Shown: positions 8,852-19,017, counted from the first letter of the stretch. The stretch: DNA of 64,000 nucleotides from Bradyrhizobium sp. URHD0069 (GCF_000701345.1 NZ_JNIJ01000034.1:1-64000), one strand, 5' to 3'. Program-made: numbers and translations. Notes: generated by a model not told the origin, from the sequence alone.

Positions 8852-9103
8852 ATGACCGAGAACACCCAAGTGGACGTCAAGAAGCTGAGCTTCGAGCGCG
8901 CGATCGAGGAGCTTGAATCGATTGTAAAACGGCTCGAGGAAGGCAAGGTGCCGCTGGAGGAATCCGTCGCCATCTACGAGCGCGGCGAGGCCTTGAAACG
9001 GCGATGCGAGGAATTGCTTCGGCAGGCGGAGGCGCGGGTCGACAAGATCACCACCGACGCCAACGGCCAGCCGACCGGCACCGAGCCGCTCGACGTTCAG
9101 TGA
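8852..9103 (+). CDS. xseB: Exodeoxyribonuclease VII small subunit
   Basis: An 83-residue XseB, the small helical subunit that binds XseA to form the single-strand exonuclease VII. The hallmark helix pair is visible: SFERAIEELESIVKRLEEG, then PLEESVAIYERGEALKRRCEE. The ATG at 8852 (MTENTQVDVKK) is preferred to 8825, which would add an atypical basic leader. xseB upstream of dxs is a common proteobacterial order; here a hydrolase gene is inserted between them. Confidence 0.93.
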   Translation: MTENTQVDVKKLSFERAIEELESIVKRLEEGKVPLEESVAIYERGEALKRRCEELLRQAEARVDKITTDANGQPTGTEPLDVQ

Positions 9104-9262
9104 GATCGGGCCATCCGGCATGCGGGTACACGTCGCTCCCGGGCAACAGTTGAGAATATTAAGTCAAACCGACACCAAACCACCCCGACGAGGGCGGAAA
9201 TAGCTCTTGGCGCGTTACACGGCCTGATATAGTCCCGGCGTGAGCCTGGGGATCAGCCGTTA

Positions 9263-10561
9263 GTGCGCGTTCAGCACCGCCATATCATCTATGTGCAGGG
9301 ATACGATCCGCGCGGCCTCGCGCAATACTATCGCATGTTCCGAACCGAACTGCGGAAGTTTGGTCGGCTCTATCACCTCAGCGCCAGCATCAGCCGGCCG
9401 CAAGTAGCGCCCGACGGCGAGACCGCGTCCTGGACCATCGAGACCAAGGCAGGCGACTGGCAGACCCGCACCAGTTACGATTTTCTGCGCTGGGAAGACC
9501 TAATCCAGCGCGATCTTGCCGCGCCAATCTGGGCGACGGTGTTCCACGCCATGTGGATCTATTGGCGGCTGGTCTTCAGCGGCACGATTGCGCGATTCTG
9601 GAAGGCGCATTGGCGGTTCGCGACCTTCATTACCTACCCGCATCTCGTGCTGCTGGTCGAAGCCCTGTGCGTTGCGGGCCTTGCCTTCGCCTTCGAGAAA
9701 GGCCTCGATGCCCTTGGCATTCCTGACCCGTTCAGTATCGCCGCGGCGGCCGCCCTGTTCATCGCCGTACTCGGTACCGTTCTGAAATACACGGAAAACC
9801 AGACATATTTGCTCTATCTGCTGTCGGACACAATCTGGACCTGGGAATTCTCTCACCGCCAGCGGCCGGAGTGGGACGAGCGCATCGACCGTTTTGCGCA
9901 ATACCTCGCCAAGGTCGCCCGCTCCAGCGACGCCGAGGAAATTGTCGTCGTCGGTCACAGTTCGGGATCGTTTTTGGGGGCCGAGATCCTGGCGCGCGCG
10001 CTCAAGCTCGATCCGGCGCTCGGGCGGCACGGCCCGCGCATTGTCCTGCTCACGATCGGCGGCAATTTCCCGATCGTCGGATTTCATGCGGCCTCGCAGG
10101 ATTTCCGCGATCACCTTCGCCTGCTGGCGATCGAACCTTCGATCGACTGGATCGACTGTCAATCGCGCAAGGACGTGATGAATTTCTACCCGTTCGATCC
10201 GATCACAGGCCAGGGCATCGACGCCGGAAGCTCCCGACGCAACCCTACGATTGTGCCGGTCCGGTTCCGCGAGATCATCAAGGCCGAACACTACAACCTG
10301 TTCCGCTGGAAGTTCTTTCGGGTGCATTTCCAGTTCGTGATGGCCAATGAGCGGCCGCATGCCTACGATTTCTTTATGATCGTCTGCGGGCCAATTCCAT
10401 TGAGCGAACGCATGGCTCGCCCCGAGGCGGCGCTGGCGATCGCGACCGGCGACGCCGCCGCCCGCGAATGGGCCTGGAAAAGCCTGGAAATGGCGGTCGC
10501 CAAGCGAATGGACGCCGCCGATTTAGTGGAGATGGAACGTTCGGCACGCTGCCGGGGTTAG
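9263..10561 (+). CDS. Alpha/beta-hydrolase-like protein with membrane insertion
   Basis: A 432-residue protein starting at a GTG. The first strand reads HIIYVQGYDPRG, like the oxyanion strand of alpha/beta hydrolases. A nucleophile elbow occurs at IVVVGHSSGSFLGAEI (Ser233 in GHSSG). Between them, residues 122-176 form two hydrophobic segments (FITYPHLVLLVEALCVAGLAF and FSIAAAAALFIAVLGTVL) that look like a membrane hairpin. Acid and His partners are not certain; the His in RPHAYDFF near residue 370 is a candidate. The substrate is unknown; lipid or ester hydrolysis at the membrane is an inference. It lies between xseB and dxs. Confidence 0.75.
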   Translation: MRVQHRHIIYVQGYDPRGLAQYYRMFRTELRKFGRLYHLSASISRPQVAPDGETASWTIETKAGDWQTRTSYDFLRWEDLIQRDLAAPIWATVFHAMWIYWRLVFSGTIARFWKAHWRFATFITYPHLVLLVEALCVAGLAFAFEKGLDALGIPDPFSIAAAAALFIAVLGTVLKYTENQTYLLYLLSDTIWTWEFSHRQRPEWDERIDRFAQYLAKVARSSDAEEIVVVGHSSGSFLGAEILARALKLDPALGRHGPRIVLLTIGGNFPIVGFHAASQDFRDHLRLLAIEPSIDWIDCQSRKDVMNFYPFDPITGQGIDAGSSRRNPTIVPVRFREIIKAEHYNLFRWKFFRVHFQFVMANERPHAYDFFMIVCGPIPLSERMARPEAALAIATGDAAAREWAWKSLEMAVAKRMDAADLVEMERSARCRG

Positions 10562-10883
10562 CCAAGTTGCGCCGCGGCAGGGCCCTGCGGGTTGGCTTTG
10601 ACCGCGGCTTTAGTGTAAAGCTACAGGGCTATGGACTGTTCAAAGCGGCCTACCGCCGGTCCTCGCGGCAGTAAGCGCTTCAAATCGCTGACAAAATGAT
10701 TAATGAGGGCGAAGCCGCCGAAAGTGATGTACGTCACATTGAACGAACCCGGAGCGCATCTAAGCTTTCGAACCAGGCTTCGGCCTGCTCAGGTGGCATC
10801 CGGCGTCTTTTTGTTGCGCCGATAGGGTGCAACCCAACTCACGTCGGGCGACTTGTCCCGACATGCAAAATTGGAATATCGCC
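10562..10883. other. Intergenic region upstream of dxs
   Basis: About 320 bases with no gene. It holds a CRP/FNR-like dyad at 10723-10738 and presumably the dxs promoter. Short frames here show no domain. Confidence 0.4.
10723..10738. promoter_or_regulatory. CRP/FNR-like dyad upstream of dxs
   Basis: GTGA and TCAC half-sites are spaced by 6 bases (agtgatgtacgtcaca), the geometry of CRP-family operators. It lies about 145 bp before the dxs start, far for a direct activator site. A chance occurrence cannot be excluded. Confidence 0.22.
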
Positions 10884-12809
10884 GTGACCGTATTCAGTAA
10901 AACGCCGCTTCTCGACACGATCCACACCCCGGACGATCTGCGCCGGCTCAAGGTGGAACAGATCCGGCAAGTCGCCGATGAGCTGCGCCAGGAAACCATC
11001 GACGCCGTCTCGGTTACCGGCGGGCATTTCGGCGCCGGGCTTGGAGTCGTCGAATTGACGACGGCTTTGCACTACGTGTTCGACACCCCGCGCGATCGCC
11101 TGATCTGGGACGTCGGCCACCAGGCCTATCCGCACAAAATCCTGACCGGCCGCCGCGATCGCATTCGCACGCTGCGCACCGGTGGCGGGCTGTCCGGTTT
11201 CACCAAGCGAACCGAAAGCGACTACGATCCGTTCGGCGCCGCCCACTCCTCGACCTCGATCTCGGCGGCGCTGGGCATGGCGGTGGCGCGCGACCTCTCC
11301 GGCGGCAAGAATAATGTCATCGCCGTGATCGGCGACGGCGCGATGTCCGCCGGCATGGCCTACGAGGCCATGAACAATGCCGGCGCGATGAATTCCCGGC
11401 TGATCGTCATTCTCAACGACAACGACATGTCGATTGCGCCGCCGGTCGGCGCGATGTCCGCCTATCTGTCGCGGCTCTATTCAGGCAAGACCTATCGTTC
11501 GCTGCGCGAGGCGGCCAAGCAAATTAACAAGCATCTGCCAAAAGTGCTGGCCGACCGCGCCAATCGCGCCGAAGAATATTCCCGCGGCTTCATGGTCGGC
11601 GGCGGCACCCTGTTCGAGGAACTCGGCTTCTACTACGTCGGCCCGATCGACGGCCATAACCTCGACCATCTGCTGCCCGTGCTCAAGAACGTCCGCGACA
11701 TGGAAACCGGCCCGATTCTGGTTCACGTCGTGACGCAGAAGGGCAAGGGCTACGGCCCGGCGGAAGCCTCCGCCGACAAGTATCACGCCGTGGTCAAATT
11801 CGACGTCGCGACCGGCGCGCAGGCCAAGGCCAAGCCGAACGCTCCCGCCTATCAGAACGTGTTCGGCCAGAGCCTCGTCAAGGAAGCCGAGAAGGACGAC
11901 AAGATCGTTGGTATTACCGCGGCGATGCCGTCGGGCACCGGGATCGATATTTTCGCCAAGTCCTTCCCGGAGCGTACTTTCGATGTCGGCATCGCCGAGC
12001 AGCATGCGGTGACGTTCGCCGCCGGTCTGGCGACGGAGGGCTACAAGCCGTTCTGCGCGATCTATTCGACCTTCCTGCAGCGCGGCTATGACCAGGTCGT
12101 ACACGACGTGGCGATCCAGAGCCTGCCGGTACGCTTCGCCATCGATCGCGCCGGCCTCGTCGGCGCCGATGGTGCGACCCATGCCGGATCGTTCGACAAC
12201 GCCTATCTCGGCTGCCTGCCCAATTTCGTCATCATGGCGGCTTCCGATGAGGCCGAGATGGTTCACATGGTCGCGACCCAGGTCGCGATCAACGATCGCC
12301 CGAGCGCGCTGCGCTATCCGCGCGGCGAAGGCCGCGGCGTCGAGATGCCCGAAGTCGGTATTCCGCTCGAGATCGGAAAAGGCCGCGTCGTTCGACAGGG
12401 CACCAAGATCGCGCTGCTGTCGTTCGGCACCCGTCTTGCCGAATGCGAGAAGGCTGCCGACGAGCTGGCGGCCCACGGCCTATCCACCACCATCGCCGAC
12501 GCGCGCTTCATGAAGCCCCTCGACGTCGACATGATCCTGAAACTCGCGCGCGAGCATGAAATCCTGCTGACCATCGAGGAAGGCGCGATCGGCGGCTTCG
12601 GCTCCCATGTCATGCAGATGCTGGCGGACCACGGCATGCTCGACGGCGACCTGCGGATGCGGTCGATGGTCATGCCCGACGCGTTCCTGGATCACGATTC
12701 GCCGAACGCGATGTACGCCCGCGCCGGCCTCGACGCCAAAGGCATCGTAGCCAAGGTGTTCGAGACGCTCGGCAAGGATTTCAAGGCCGAGACGGTGAAG
12801 CTCGCCTGA
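10884..12809 (+). CDS. dxs: 1-deoxy-D-xylulose-5-phosphate synthase
   Basis: A 641-residue thiamine-diphosphate transketolase-like enzyme that condenses pyruvate with glyceraldehyde 3-phosphate, the first step of the MEP isoprenoid pathway. The N-terminal domain has [25 protein letters not shown] and the ThDP motif [17 protein letters not shown] followed by LNDNDMSI. The pyrimidine-binding domain has [17 protein letters not shown], and the C-terminal domain [15 protein letters not shown] chose the GTG at 10884 because it gives the family N-terminus ([13 protein letters not shown]); ATG at 10863 and an earlier start at 10827 are also open. tlyA follows, separated by a gene remnant. Confidence 0.96.
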   Translation: MTVFSKTPLLDTIHTPDDLRRLKVEQIRQVADELRQETIDAVSVTGGHFGAGLGVVELTTALHYVFDTPRDRLIWDVGHQAYPHKILTGRRDRIRTLRTGGGLSGFTKRTESDYDPFGAAHSSTSISAALGMAVARDLSGGKNNVIAVIGDGAMSAGMAYEAMNNAGAMNSRLIVILNDNDMSIAPPVGAMSAYLSRLYSGKTYRSLREAAKQINKHLPKVLADRANRAEEYSRGFMVGGGTLFEELGFYYVGPIDGHNLDHLLPVLKNVRDMETGPILVHVVTQKGKGYGPAEASADKYHAVVKFDVATGAQAKAKPNAPAYQNVFGQSLVKEAEKDDKIVGITAAMPSGTGIDIFAKSFPERTFDVGIAEQHAVTFAAGLATEGYKPFCAIYSTFLQRGYDQVVHDVAIQSLPVRFAIDRAGLVGADGATHAGSFDNAYLGCLPNFVIMAASDEAEMVHMVATQVAINDRPSALRYPRGEGRGVEMPEVGIPLEIGKGRVVRQGTKIALLSFGTRLAECEKAADELAAHGLSTTIADARFMKPLDVDMILKLAREHEILLTIEEGAIGGFGSHVMQMLADHGMLDGDLRMRSMVMPDAFLDHDSPNAMYARAGLDAKGIVAKVFETLGKDFKAETVKLA

Positions 12810-12850
12810 CGCATCCGAGCCGGCTGCTGCCGACTTCGACAATGATAGTG

Positions 12851-12875
12851 CCGAACTCGGGTAAACCGAGTTCGG
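12851..12875. terminator. Hairpin after dxs, possible terminator
   Basis: Perfect 10-bp stem ccgaactcgg / ccgagttcgg with a 5-base loop, 42 bases after the dxs stop. No T-run follows, so termination is tentative. A second palindrome follows at 12889-12907 (arms gatgtgcaa / ttgcacatc). Confidence 0.4.
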
Positions 12876-12911
12876 TTCGCGCATCCACGATGTGCAATTT
12901 GCACATCGGGA

Positions 12912-13166
12912 ATGACAGGAATTTGTCTAGCCGGCCCCGACGTTTTTCTGCCCGATGCCCTTGATATCGGACGACCCAAGGTCGAGTTGTGTAAGCGTCA
13001 CGGGCGGATCGGCCTGTATCCGCTGGACAATGCGATCGACCCCGCAGCCAACGACGCCTCGCTGACGATACTTCGCGGCAATGAAAACATGATAATCGAG
13101 GCCGAGACTTGCGAGCGCATGGCAGCCGAGCGACTGGCGTCTACGCACATGCCTGCATCGAGTTGA
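12912..13166 (+). pseudogene. Internally deleted nucleoside 2-deoxyribosyltransferase-like gene
   Basis: The frame from ATG 12912 begins with ICLAGPDVFLPDALDIGR, then KVELCKRHGRIGLYPLDN and DPAANDASLTILRGNENMI. This matches the N-terminal half of nucleoside 2-deoxyribosyltransferase-family proteins as I know them. After about 60 residues it jumps to ETCERMAAERLAS and stops, at 84 residues in total against roughly 150-190. The region that should carry the catalytic Glu (GTxxELG type) is missing, so an internal deletion is likely. It sits between dxs and tlyA, and its end overlaps candidate tlyA starts. Confidence 0.65.
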
Positions 13167-13918
13167 ACTTGACCAAGGGCGATCGAACCTCACCCCGCAA
13201 GCGCGCGGACCTGTTGCTGGTCGAGCGCGGCCTGTTCGAGAGCCGGGCGCGGGCCCAGGCCGCGATCGAAGCCGGCCTCGTTATGGCCGATAACAAGCCG
13301 GTGCTGAAGCCATCCGAGAGCATTGCCGCCGACGCCGTGCTGCAGGCGCAGCCCGCGCATCCCTTTGTCTCACGCGGCGGCGTTAAACTGGCGGGCGCGC
13401 TCGAGCAATATCCGATCGAAATCGAGGGTCATGTCTGCCTCGACGTCGGCGCATCGACCGGCGGCTTCACCGAGGTCTTGCTCGCCAACGGCGCCAGCCT
13501 GGTGTTCGCCATCGATGTCGGGCGCGAGCAACTGCATCCGTCGCTGCGCGGCCATCCCAAGGTCGTTTCGATGGAAGAAACCGATATCCGCGATTTTGAG
13601 GGCAAGCGCCTGCCGGCGCGTCCGGATGTCGTCGTCATCGACGTCAGTTTCATTTCCCTGAAAGCGGTGCTGCCGGTTGCGCTGTCGCTGGCGGCGGCGC
13701 CGATGCATCTGCTGGCGCTGATCAAGCCGCAATTCGAGGCGCCGCGTAAGCATTCCAAGCGCGGCATCATCCGCAATGCGATGGTGCATCAGGAAATCTG
13801 CGACGATATCGCGGCGTTCGCGGCTTCGCTCGGATGCACCGGCATCCAGGTGTTTCCGTCCTCGATCAAAGGCGGCGACGGCAACATCGAATTCTTCATC
13901 GGCGCGCGCCGTGGTTGA
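13163..13918 (+). CDS. tlyA: TlyA-family rRNA 2'-O-methyltransferase / hemolysin-like
   Basis: About 251 residues. An N-terminal S4 RNA-binding domain ([21 protein letters not shown]) is followed by an FtsJ-type Rossmann methyltransferase: SAM motif [16 protein letters not shown], then [11 protein letters not shown] and [15 protein letters not shown]. Family members methylate ribosomal RNA ribose; membrane-damaging activity has also been reported for some. The start is uncertain: TTG codons at 13109, 13163 and 13169 are all open and none has a strong ribosome site. I chose 13163 because it keeps the S4 domain close to the N-terminus. It overlaps the next gene by 8 bases, indicating coupling. 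Confidence 0.85.
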   Translation: MNLTKGDRTSPRKRADLLLVERGLFESRARAQAAIEAGLVMADNKPVLKPSESIAADAVLQAQPAHPFVSRGGVKLAGALEQYPIEIEGHVCLDVGASTGGFTEVLLANGASLVFAIDVGREQLHPSLRGHPKVVSMEETDIRDFEGKRLPARPDVVVIDVSFISLKAVLPVALSLAAAPMHLLALIKPQFEAPRKHSKRGIIRNAMVHQEICDDIAAFAASLGCTGIQVFPSSIKGGDGNIEFFIGARRG

Positions 13919-15155
13919 ACGTCTGGTCATCGATCACGTCGGTCATCGCGGCGACGGTGTCGCCTTGGTCGACGGACAGACCGTGTATGTGCCGTACACG
14001 CTTGGCGGCGAGACCGTCGAGGCTGCGCCTGTGGCTGGCCATCCCGACCGCCGGCGCCTGCTCGGGGTCGAGCATGCAAGCCCGGAGCGGATCACGCCAT
14101 TTTGCCCGCATTTCGGAGTCTGCGGCGGCTGCGCGATTCAGCATTGGGAGGCCGAGCGCTACCGCGCATGGAAACGCGATCTCGTGATCGAGACGCTGGC
14201 GCAGGCGAAGATCGATTGTGAAGTGGCTCCCCTGGTCGATGCCCATGGCCTCGGTCGGCGGCGGATCACCCTCCACGCCCGGATGGGCACGCATGACGTG
14301 CTCAAGGTGGGCTACGCCGAGGCAAATTCGCACGACATCATTCCGGTCGATCGCTGTCCAATTCTCGATCCTGCATTAAACGGTGCGCTGGAAGCCGCGT
14401 GGGCCATCGCCGAGCCGCTGATATCGATCGGAAAGCCGCTCGACATCCAGATTACCGCTGCGGATAACGGCCTCGATGTCGACGTGCGCGGCTCGGGGCC
14501 GCTGCCGGCGAAGCTGATCGCAACCCTGTCGCGCGTTGCGGAGCGACACCGCCTGGCGCGGCTGACACGCCACGGCGAGCTGGTGCTGATGCGGGCGCCG
14601 CCGACAATCACCATCGGCAATGCGCAGGTACCCCTGCCGGCGGGCTCGTTCCTGCAGGCCACGACCGCCGGCGAGCAAGCGCTGGCGGAGCTCGTGGCCG
14701 GACATTGCAAGCGCGCCAAGCACATCGCCGACCTGTTTTGCGGGGTCGGACCGTTCGCGTTGCGGCTCGCGGCAAAATCGCGAATTGCAGCATTCGACAG
14801 CGACCCGGGCGCGATCACCGCGCTGCAGAAAGCGGCGACCTCGACCCCTGGACTGAAGCCGCTCAAGGCCGAGGCACGCGATCTGTTCCGGCGTCCGCTG
14901 ATGCCGCAGGAGTTGCGCGACTACGATACGGTCGTCTTCGATCCGCCCCGGCAGGGCGCGCAGGCGCAAGTGCTTCAGCTCGCGGCGAGCAAAGTTCCGG
15001 TGGTGGTTGCGGTATCATGCAACGTCGCAACGTTTGCGCGCGATGCGCGGATTCTGATCGATGGCGGCTACAGGCCAGAAAGCGTAACGCCGGTCGACCA
15101 ATTCCGCCACACCCCGCATGTGGAACTGGTCGCACGATTTGTGCTGAAACGTTGA
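13911..15155 (+). CDS. TrmA/RlmD-type RNA (uracil-C5) methyltransferase
   Basis: A 414-residue SAM-dependent RNA methyltransferase. An N-terminal TRAM-like segment ([18 protein letters not shown]) leads to an iron-sulfur cysteine cluster [10 protein letters not shown] (CX5CX2C). The SAM domain has [26 protein letters not shown] and the nucleophile loop [14 protein letters not shown]. The loop reads SCNV where many relatives have SCNP. The GTG at 13911 overlaps the end of tlyA, and the protein begins at once with the TRAM strand. The target is probably a uridine of 23S rRNA (RlmD/RlmC type); tRNA U54 is less likely. Confidence 0.88.
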   Translation: MVERLVIDHVGHRGDGVALVDGQTVYVPYTLGGETVEAAPVAGHPDRRRLLGVEHASPERITPFCPHFGVCGGCAIQHWEAERYRAWKRDLVIETLAQAKIDCEVAPLVDAHGLGRRRITLHARMGTHDVLKVGYAEANSHDIIPVDRCPILDPALNGALEAAWAIAEPLISIGKPLDIQITAADNGLDVDVRGSGPLPAKLIATLSRVAERHRLARLTRHGELVLMRAPPTITIGNAQVPLPAGSFLQATTAGEQALAELVAGHCKRAKHIADLFCGVGPFALRLAAKSRIAAFDSDPGAITALQKAATSTPGLKPLKAEARDLFRRPLMPQELRDYDTVVFDPPRQGAQAQVLQLAASKVPVVVAVSCNVATFARDARILIDGGYRPESVTPVDQFRHTPHVELVARFVLKR

Positions 15156-15347
15156 ACCTGTTTTGCGGGCCGATGACCTACGCATGGGAAGCGGTCACAG
15201 GGCCGGTCGATCGCGTTTTGGTTCCAGTGATCGCCGATCCAGCATTCCACGGCATGCCGACGGATTGAGCAACACAGACGGCCGAATGCCGCGTGAGATC
15301 CGGGCAAGTCACGCCGTTGAAGACAGTTGACTTCACAGGAGATCATT

Positions 15348-16406
15348 ATGGACGTCAATCCTGACAAGCTAAATGCATTCGTCGGAAAGATGCTGGGCGA
15401 CGTCGGTGCGGCGATGAACGCTTCGCTGATGCTGATCGGCGACAAGCTCGGCCTCTACAAGACGCTTGCGGCCAAGGGACCCCTCACCTCGGCGGAACTT
15501 GCCCAAGCGACGAACACCAGCGAACGCTATGTCCGCGAATGGCTCGCCGCCCAGGCCGCATCCGGCTATGTCGATTACGACACGGCGTCCGGCGAATTCT
15601 CGATGACGCCGGAGCAGGATATGGTTCTCGGCAACGAGGACAGCCCAGTGTTCATGGGTGCGGTCGGCAGTCTAATTTCAGCGACGTTCCTCGACGAATC
15701 CAAGATTTCCGACGCGTTCAAGACCGGCAAGGGCGTCGGGTGGAATCAGCGTAGCGAATGCCTGTTCTGCGGTACGGCGCGTTTCTTCCGCACAGGCTAC
15801 AAGCACCATCTGGTGCAGGAATGGCTGCCCGCGCTGGATGGCGTCGTCGAGAAGCTCAAGCGCGGCGCAGCGGTTGCCGACGTCGGCTGCGGACACGGAA
15901 TTTCCACGCGGCTGATGGCGGAGGCGTTTCCGAATTCACGATTTTTCGGATTCGACTATCATCCGGGTTCGATCGAGGCCGCGCGCCAGGCAGCAAAGGA
16001 TGCCGGGCTTGGCGAACGCGTGCGTTTCGACGTTCACTCTGCCAAGACGTTTCCAGCCGCGGGCTATGATCTCGTCTGTTTCTTCGACTGCCTGCACGAC
16101 ATGGGCGATCCGGTCGGCGCAATGAAACACGTGCGGGAGACCATGTCGGACGATGGCACCTGCATGCTGGTTGAGCCGTTTGCCAACGACCGACTTGAGG
16201 ACAATCTCAATCCAGTCGGACGCATCTTTTACGCCGCGTCGACGGTGGTCTGCACGCCCGCCTCGCTCGATCAGGAGGTCGGCTTGGCGCTCGGCGCGCA
16301 GGCCGGTGAAGCGCGCCTTCGCGAAGTCGCTCGGCAAGGCGGGCTGACCCGATTCCGCCGCGCCACCGAAACGCCTTTCAACTTGATTCTGGAAGCGCGG
16401 GCGTAA
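15348..16406 (+). CDS. Class I SAM-dependent methyltransferase with N-terminal winged helix
   Basis: A 352-residue protein. Residues 1-100 form a winged-helix dimerisation-like domain (LGLYKTLAAKGPLTSAELAQ, NTSERYVREWLAAQAASGYV) as in small-molecule O-methyltransferases. The catalytic domain has SAM motif I VADVGCGHGISTRL, acidic FGFDYHPGSIE, and CFFDCLHDMGDP. The start at 15348 has caggagatc upstream. The substrate is unknown; small-molecule methylation is the family norm. It is separated by about 190 bp from the RNA methyltransferase, so it is probably its own unit. Confidence 0.8.
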   Translation: MDVNPDKLNAFVGKMLGDVGAAMNASLMLIGDKLGLYKTLAAKGPLTSAELAQATNTSERYVREWLAAQAASGYVDYDTASGEFSMTPEQDMVLGNEDSPVFMGAVGSLISATFLDESKISDAFKTGKGVGWNQRSECLFCGTARFFRTGYKHHLVQEWLPALDGVVEKLKRGAAVADVGCGHGISTRLMAEAFPNSRFFGFDYHPGSIEAARQAAKDAGLGERVRFDVHSAKTFPAAGYDLVCFFDCLHDMGDPVGAMKHVRETMSDDGTCMLVEPFANDRLEDNLNPVGRIFYAASTVVCTPASLDQEVGLALGAQAGEARLREVARQGGLTRFRRATETPFNLILEARA

Positions 16407-16421
16407 TCGAAAACCTGCGTT

Positions 16422-16457
16422 GGGGTTGACGTCGGGGTTTACGTCGGGGTTTACGTC
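16422..16457 (+). repeat. 12-bp direct repeat, three copies
   Basis: ggggttgacgtc followed by two copies of ggggtttacgtc, just after the methyltransferase stop codon. No function is evident. Confidence 0.8.
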
Positions 16458-16545
16458 GTCCTGGCGCTCCCCGGCCCCGTAAAGAACGGCCTCGTGGTCG
16501 AGACGGCGCGCAAGGGCTTTTCTCGCCACGAAGCTGCCTAACCTC

Positions 16546-17397
16546 TCACCGCCCCCAGCGATCTTGCCAGATTTTTTCGCCGATCATGCAATTCACCCGC
16601 GGCTCCTTCTCGGCCACCGGGACGATCGGGCGCTCGGGCGTCCGGCCGGCGACTTCGAGCAGCAGTTTAGTCCGGATCGCCTCCTTGAATTTGTCGCGAT
16701 CCTTGATCGTCACCACAAACGAGCCGGGGCCTCCGATCACGCAGTCCTCGTAGTAAAAATCCAGATTGTCGATGTCCATGGTCGAATAGGACGGCTCCTT
16801 CACCATGATGGGCAGGCCGTTGATGACGATGCCCTTCTCCAGCGCCGCGTCGCGCGCGCCGGTGACCGGCGCGCCGTTATTGTTGGGGCCGTCCCCGGAA
16901 ATATCGATGACGCGCCTCAAACCGCGATAGGGATTCTCCTCGAACAAAGGCATCGCGAAATGGATCGCACCTGAGATCGAGGTGCGCGACGCCCGGCGGA
17001 TCGGCGTTTTCATGATTTCATTGGCGACGGCATCCGCCGTTTCCGGGCCATCGATCAACCGCCAGGGAATGATGATCTTCTGGTCGCTGGATGCCGCCCA
17101 TTCGAAATAGGTCACGGCAATCTTGCCGTTAGGGCCGGTTTTTAGCGCCTGCAGAAATTCCTTGGAAACGATGGCCTGGGCGTAGCCCTCTCGCTGGATC
17201 GCAAGTTCGTCAATGTCCATCGAATAGGAGACATCGACGGCGAGAACCAGTTCGACATCGACAGGCGACCCCGCGTCCTTGTCGGCAAAGTGATGGCCTG
17301 CTTGATTGCTTGGGTTCGGCGCGGCGATACCCGCTACGTCACCTCCGGCCATCGCCCCCGCGACAAGCACCGCCCCGATCGAGACATACCAGCGCAT
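16546..17397 (-). CDS. DUF1194 (von Willebrand A-like) secreted protein
   Basis: A 283-residue exported protein. ATG 17397 follows gggaggg and gives a signal peptide (MRWYVSIGAVLVAGAMAGG). An earlier start at 17478 would bury it. The mature part is VWA-like: VELVLAVDVSYSMDIDE carries the DxSxS metal-adhesion motif, with RRASRTSISGAIHFAM and VIDISGDGPNNNG further on. DUF1194 proteins have no established function; a Mg-dependent protein-binding role in the periplasm is inferred from the fold. Monocistronic. Confidence 0.85.
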   Translation of the reverse strand: MRWYVSIGAVLVAGAMAGGDVAGIAAPNPSNQAGHHFADKDAGSPVDVELVLAVDVSYSMDIDELAIQREGYAQAIVSKEFLQALKTGPNGKIAVTYFEWAASSDQKIIIPWRLIDGPETADAVANEIMKTPIRRASRTSISGAIHFAMPLFEENPYRGLRRVIDISGDGPNNNGAPVTGARDAALEKGIVINGLPIMVKEPSYSTMDIDNLDFYYEDCVIGGPGSFVVTIKDRDKFKEAIRTKLLLEVAGRTPERPIVPVAEKEPRVNCMIGEKIWQDRWGR

Positions 17398-17664
17398 AGC
17401 GGCCCTCCCGTCGTCTGACGCGATGGTGACACGCAAATCGGACTTCGAAAAGCGGGAACATCGATTGTCGCTACACATTCAAGTCAGTCAAACCGCTGCC
17501 TTAATTGCGACGGGACTCCATTTACCACCGACGCGAGGAAGCGGATTCGGGCGATATCATCGCCTGCCGCCCACCGTGCTGCCGCACCAGTGACCCGGAT
17601 TGAACGAATCCAGCGGTGAGGCGACAGATGTAGCGCGCGAAAAAGTGCGCGGATCGGCACAGAT

Positions 17665-18981
17665 ATGGTTACACCCCCTGCGATTCCCGCAAACGATGGT
17701 CGGCCGCCACGGACGCGCGCGACCGTTTGGTGGGCCGTTTTGTTGGCGGTGATCGGCGCTGTCGTTGTGCTATTTCTGTCGCCGCTGTGGCCAGAGGTGA
17801 GTGAGCCCGCCGCTGCGACATCGAGTGAACCGCTAACAGCGGCCTCGGCCGGCGAAACCTGCCTCCGCCTTTCCGATCATGCATCGGAGTATCTCGGCGA
17901 CGAGGCAATTCGGCGCCGCACCGAACTACGGATCTCGAGTTGCAATATGGCGTTCGCAGCTCAACCGGAGAATCCCCGCTTCAAGGTAGCCGTGGCGCGG
18001 GCCATGCCGCACGCCCAAAGAGCGGAGTCGCTTGCGCTCCTGCGCGAGGTGGCGGCGCAAAACGACGCCGAGGCCTATTACGAGATCTATGAATCCCATA
18101 AATCATGGGATCGCGGCGATCTCGACAAGGCGCCGCTGGTGCCGCGCGCCGAGGCCGATCACGCGCTGCGCAAAGCCGCCGAGCTCGGGCATCCCTATTC
18201 CACGCAGATGCTCGCCGTATTGCTTGACCGCGGCGGCACCGTAAAGCGCGACGCGGCCGCCGCGCGATATTGGGCGGAGCGCGCGCTTGCCAATCCCGCG
18301 AAAGACGAGAGCCGCGGAAATCTCCTGGTGCTGCTCGGGCGCTTGCTGGCGAAATCCGACAATCCGGACGAAGCAGCCCGTGGCGTTGACCTGCTCGAGA
18401 CACTGAGCAAGGCGGGGCAGTCTGGCGCCAAGACGCATTTGGCGCTCGCAATCCGCAAGGACGATCCCATGCGCGCGCGGTCATTGCTGGAAGAATCCCG
18501 GCGTCCCGATCCCGGCGGCGCGATCCCGCCTTTGGCGGAAATGCTGATCGCCGGCGAAGGCGGCCCGGCGGACCCGAAGCGCGCGTTGTCCCTGCTGCAA
18601 GCCCCCTCAGACACCGTAAAGGTCAAGGGTGTACTCGGGCAGCTCTATCTCGAAGGCAAACTGGTGCCCCGCGACGTCCAGGAGGCGGTGCGGCTGGTCG
18701 ATCTCGCCGGCCAGTGGGATCTCGACGCGCGCCTGCAGGTGTTGCAGTTGCTCGCGGCCAATCCCGACGTGCGGGTCAAATATCCGAGGAACTTACTTTA
18801 CGGCGCCGTCGAGGCCGCGGAACTCGACGAGCCCGGCGCGATAACGGCCCTGATTGCCCTGAAACTGTCACCGAATGCCCAGTTCCAGGACAAGCCAGGA
18901 GCCTGTAAACTCATCGAGACGGCCGTCAACCGTGGCGATCAGAGCATGAAGCCGCGTCTGGCGGAGTGCCGCGCCAACTGA
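17665..18981 (+). CDS. Membrane-anchored Sel1/TPR-like repeat protein
   Basis: A 438-residue protein. Residues 20-43 are one hydrophobic helix (VWWAVLLAVIGAVVVLFLSPLW). The rest is helical repeats with Sel1-like spacing: HALRKAAELGHPYSTQMLAVLL, AAARYWAERALA, IPPLAEMLIAGEGGPADPKRALSLL and VLGQLYLEGKLVPRDVQEAVRLV. Such proteins are usually scaffolds in the periplasm or at the membrane. It ends 36 bp before clpS on the same strand, but clpS has its own strong ribosome site and no functional link is evident. Confidence 0.75.
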   Translation: MVTPPAIPANDGRPPRTRATVWWAVLLAVIGAVVVLFLSPLWPEVSEPAAATSSEPLTAASAGETCLRLSDHASEYLGDEAIRRRTELRISSCNMAFAAQPENPRFKVAVARAMPHAQRAESLALLREVAAQNDAEAYYEIYESHKSWDRGDLDKAPLVPRAEADHALRKAAELGHPYSTQMLAVLLDRGGTVKRDAAAARYWAERALANPAKDESRGNLLVLLGRLLAKSDNPDEAARGVDLLETLSKAGQSGAKTHLALAIRKDDPMRARSLLEESRRPDPGGAIPPLAEMLIAGEGGPADPKRALSLLQAPSDTVKVKGVLGQLYLEGKLVPRDVQEAVRLVDLAGQWDLDARLQVLQLLAANPDVRVKYPRNLLYGAVEAAELDEPGAITALIALKLSPNAQFQDKPGACKLIETAVNRGDQSMKPRLAECRAN

Positions 18982-19017
18982 CCAAAGCGTGCGCCGCCGT
19001 GAGGAGGTGCTGCCGGA

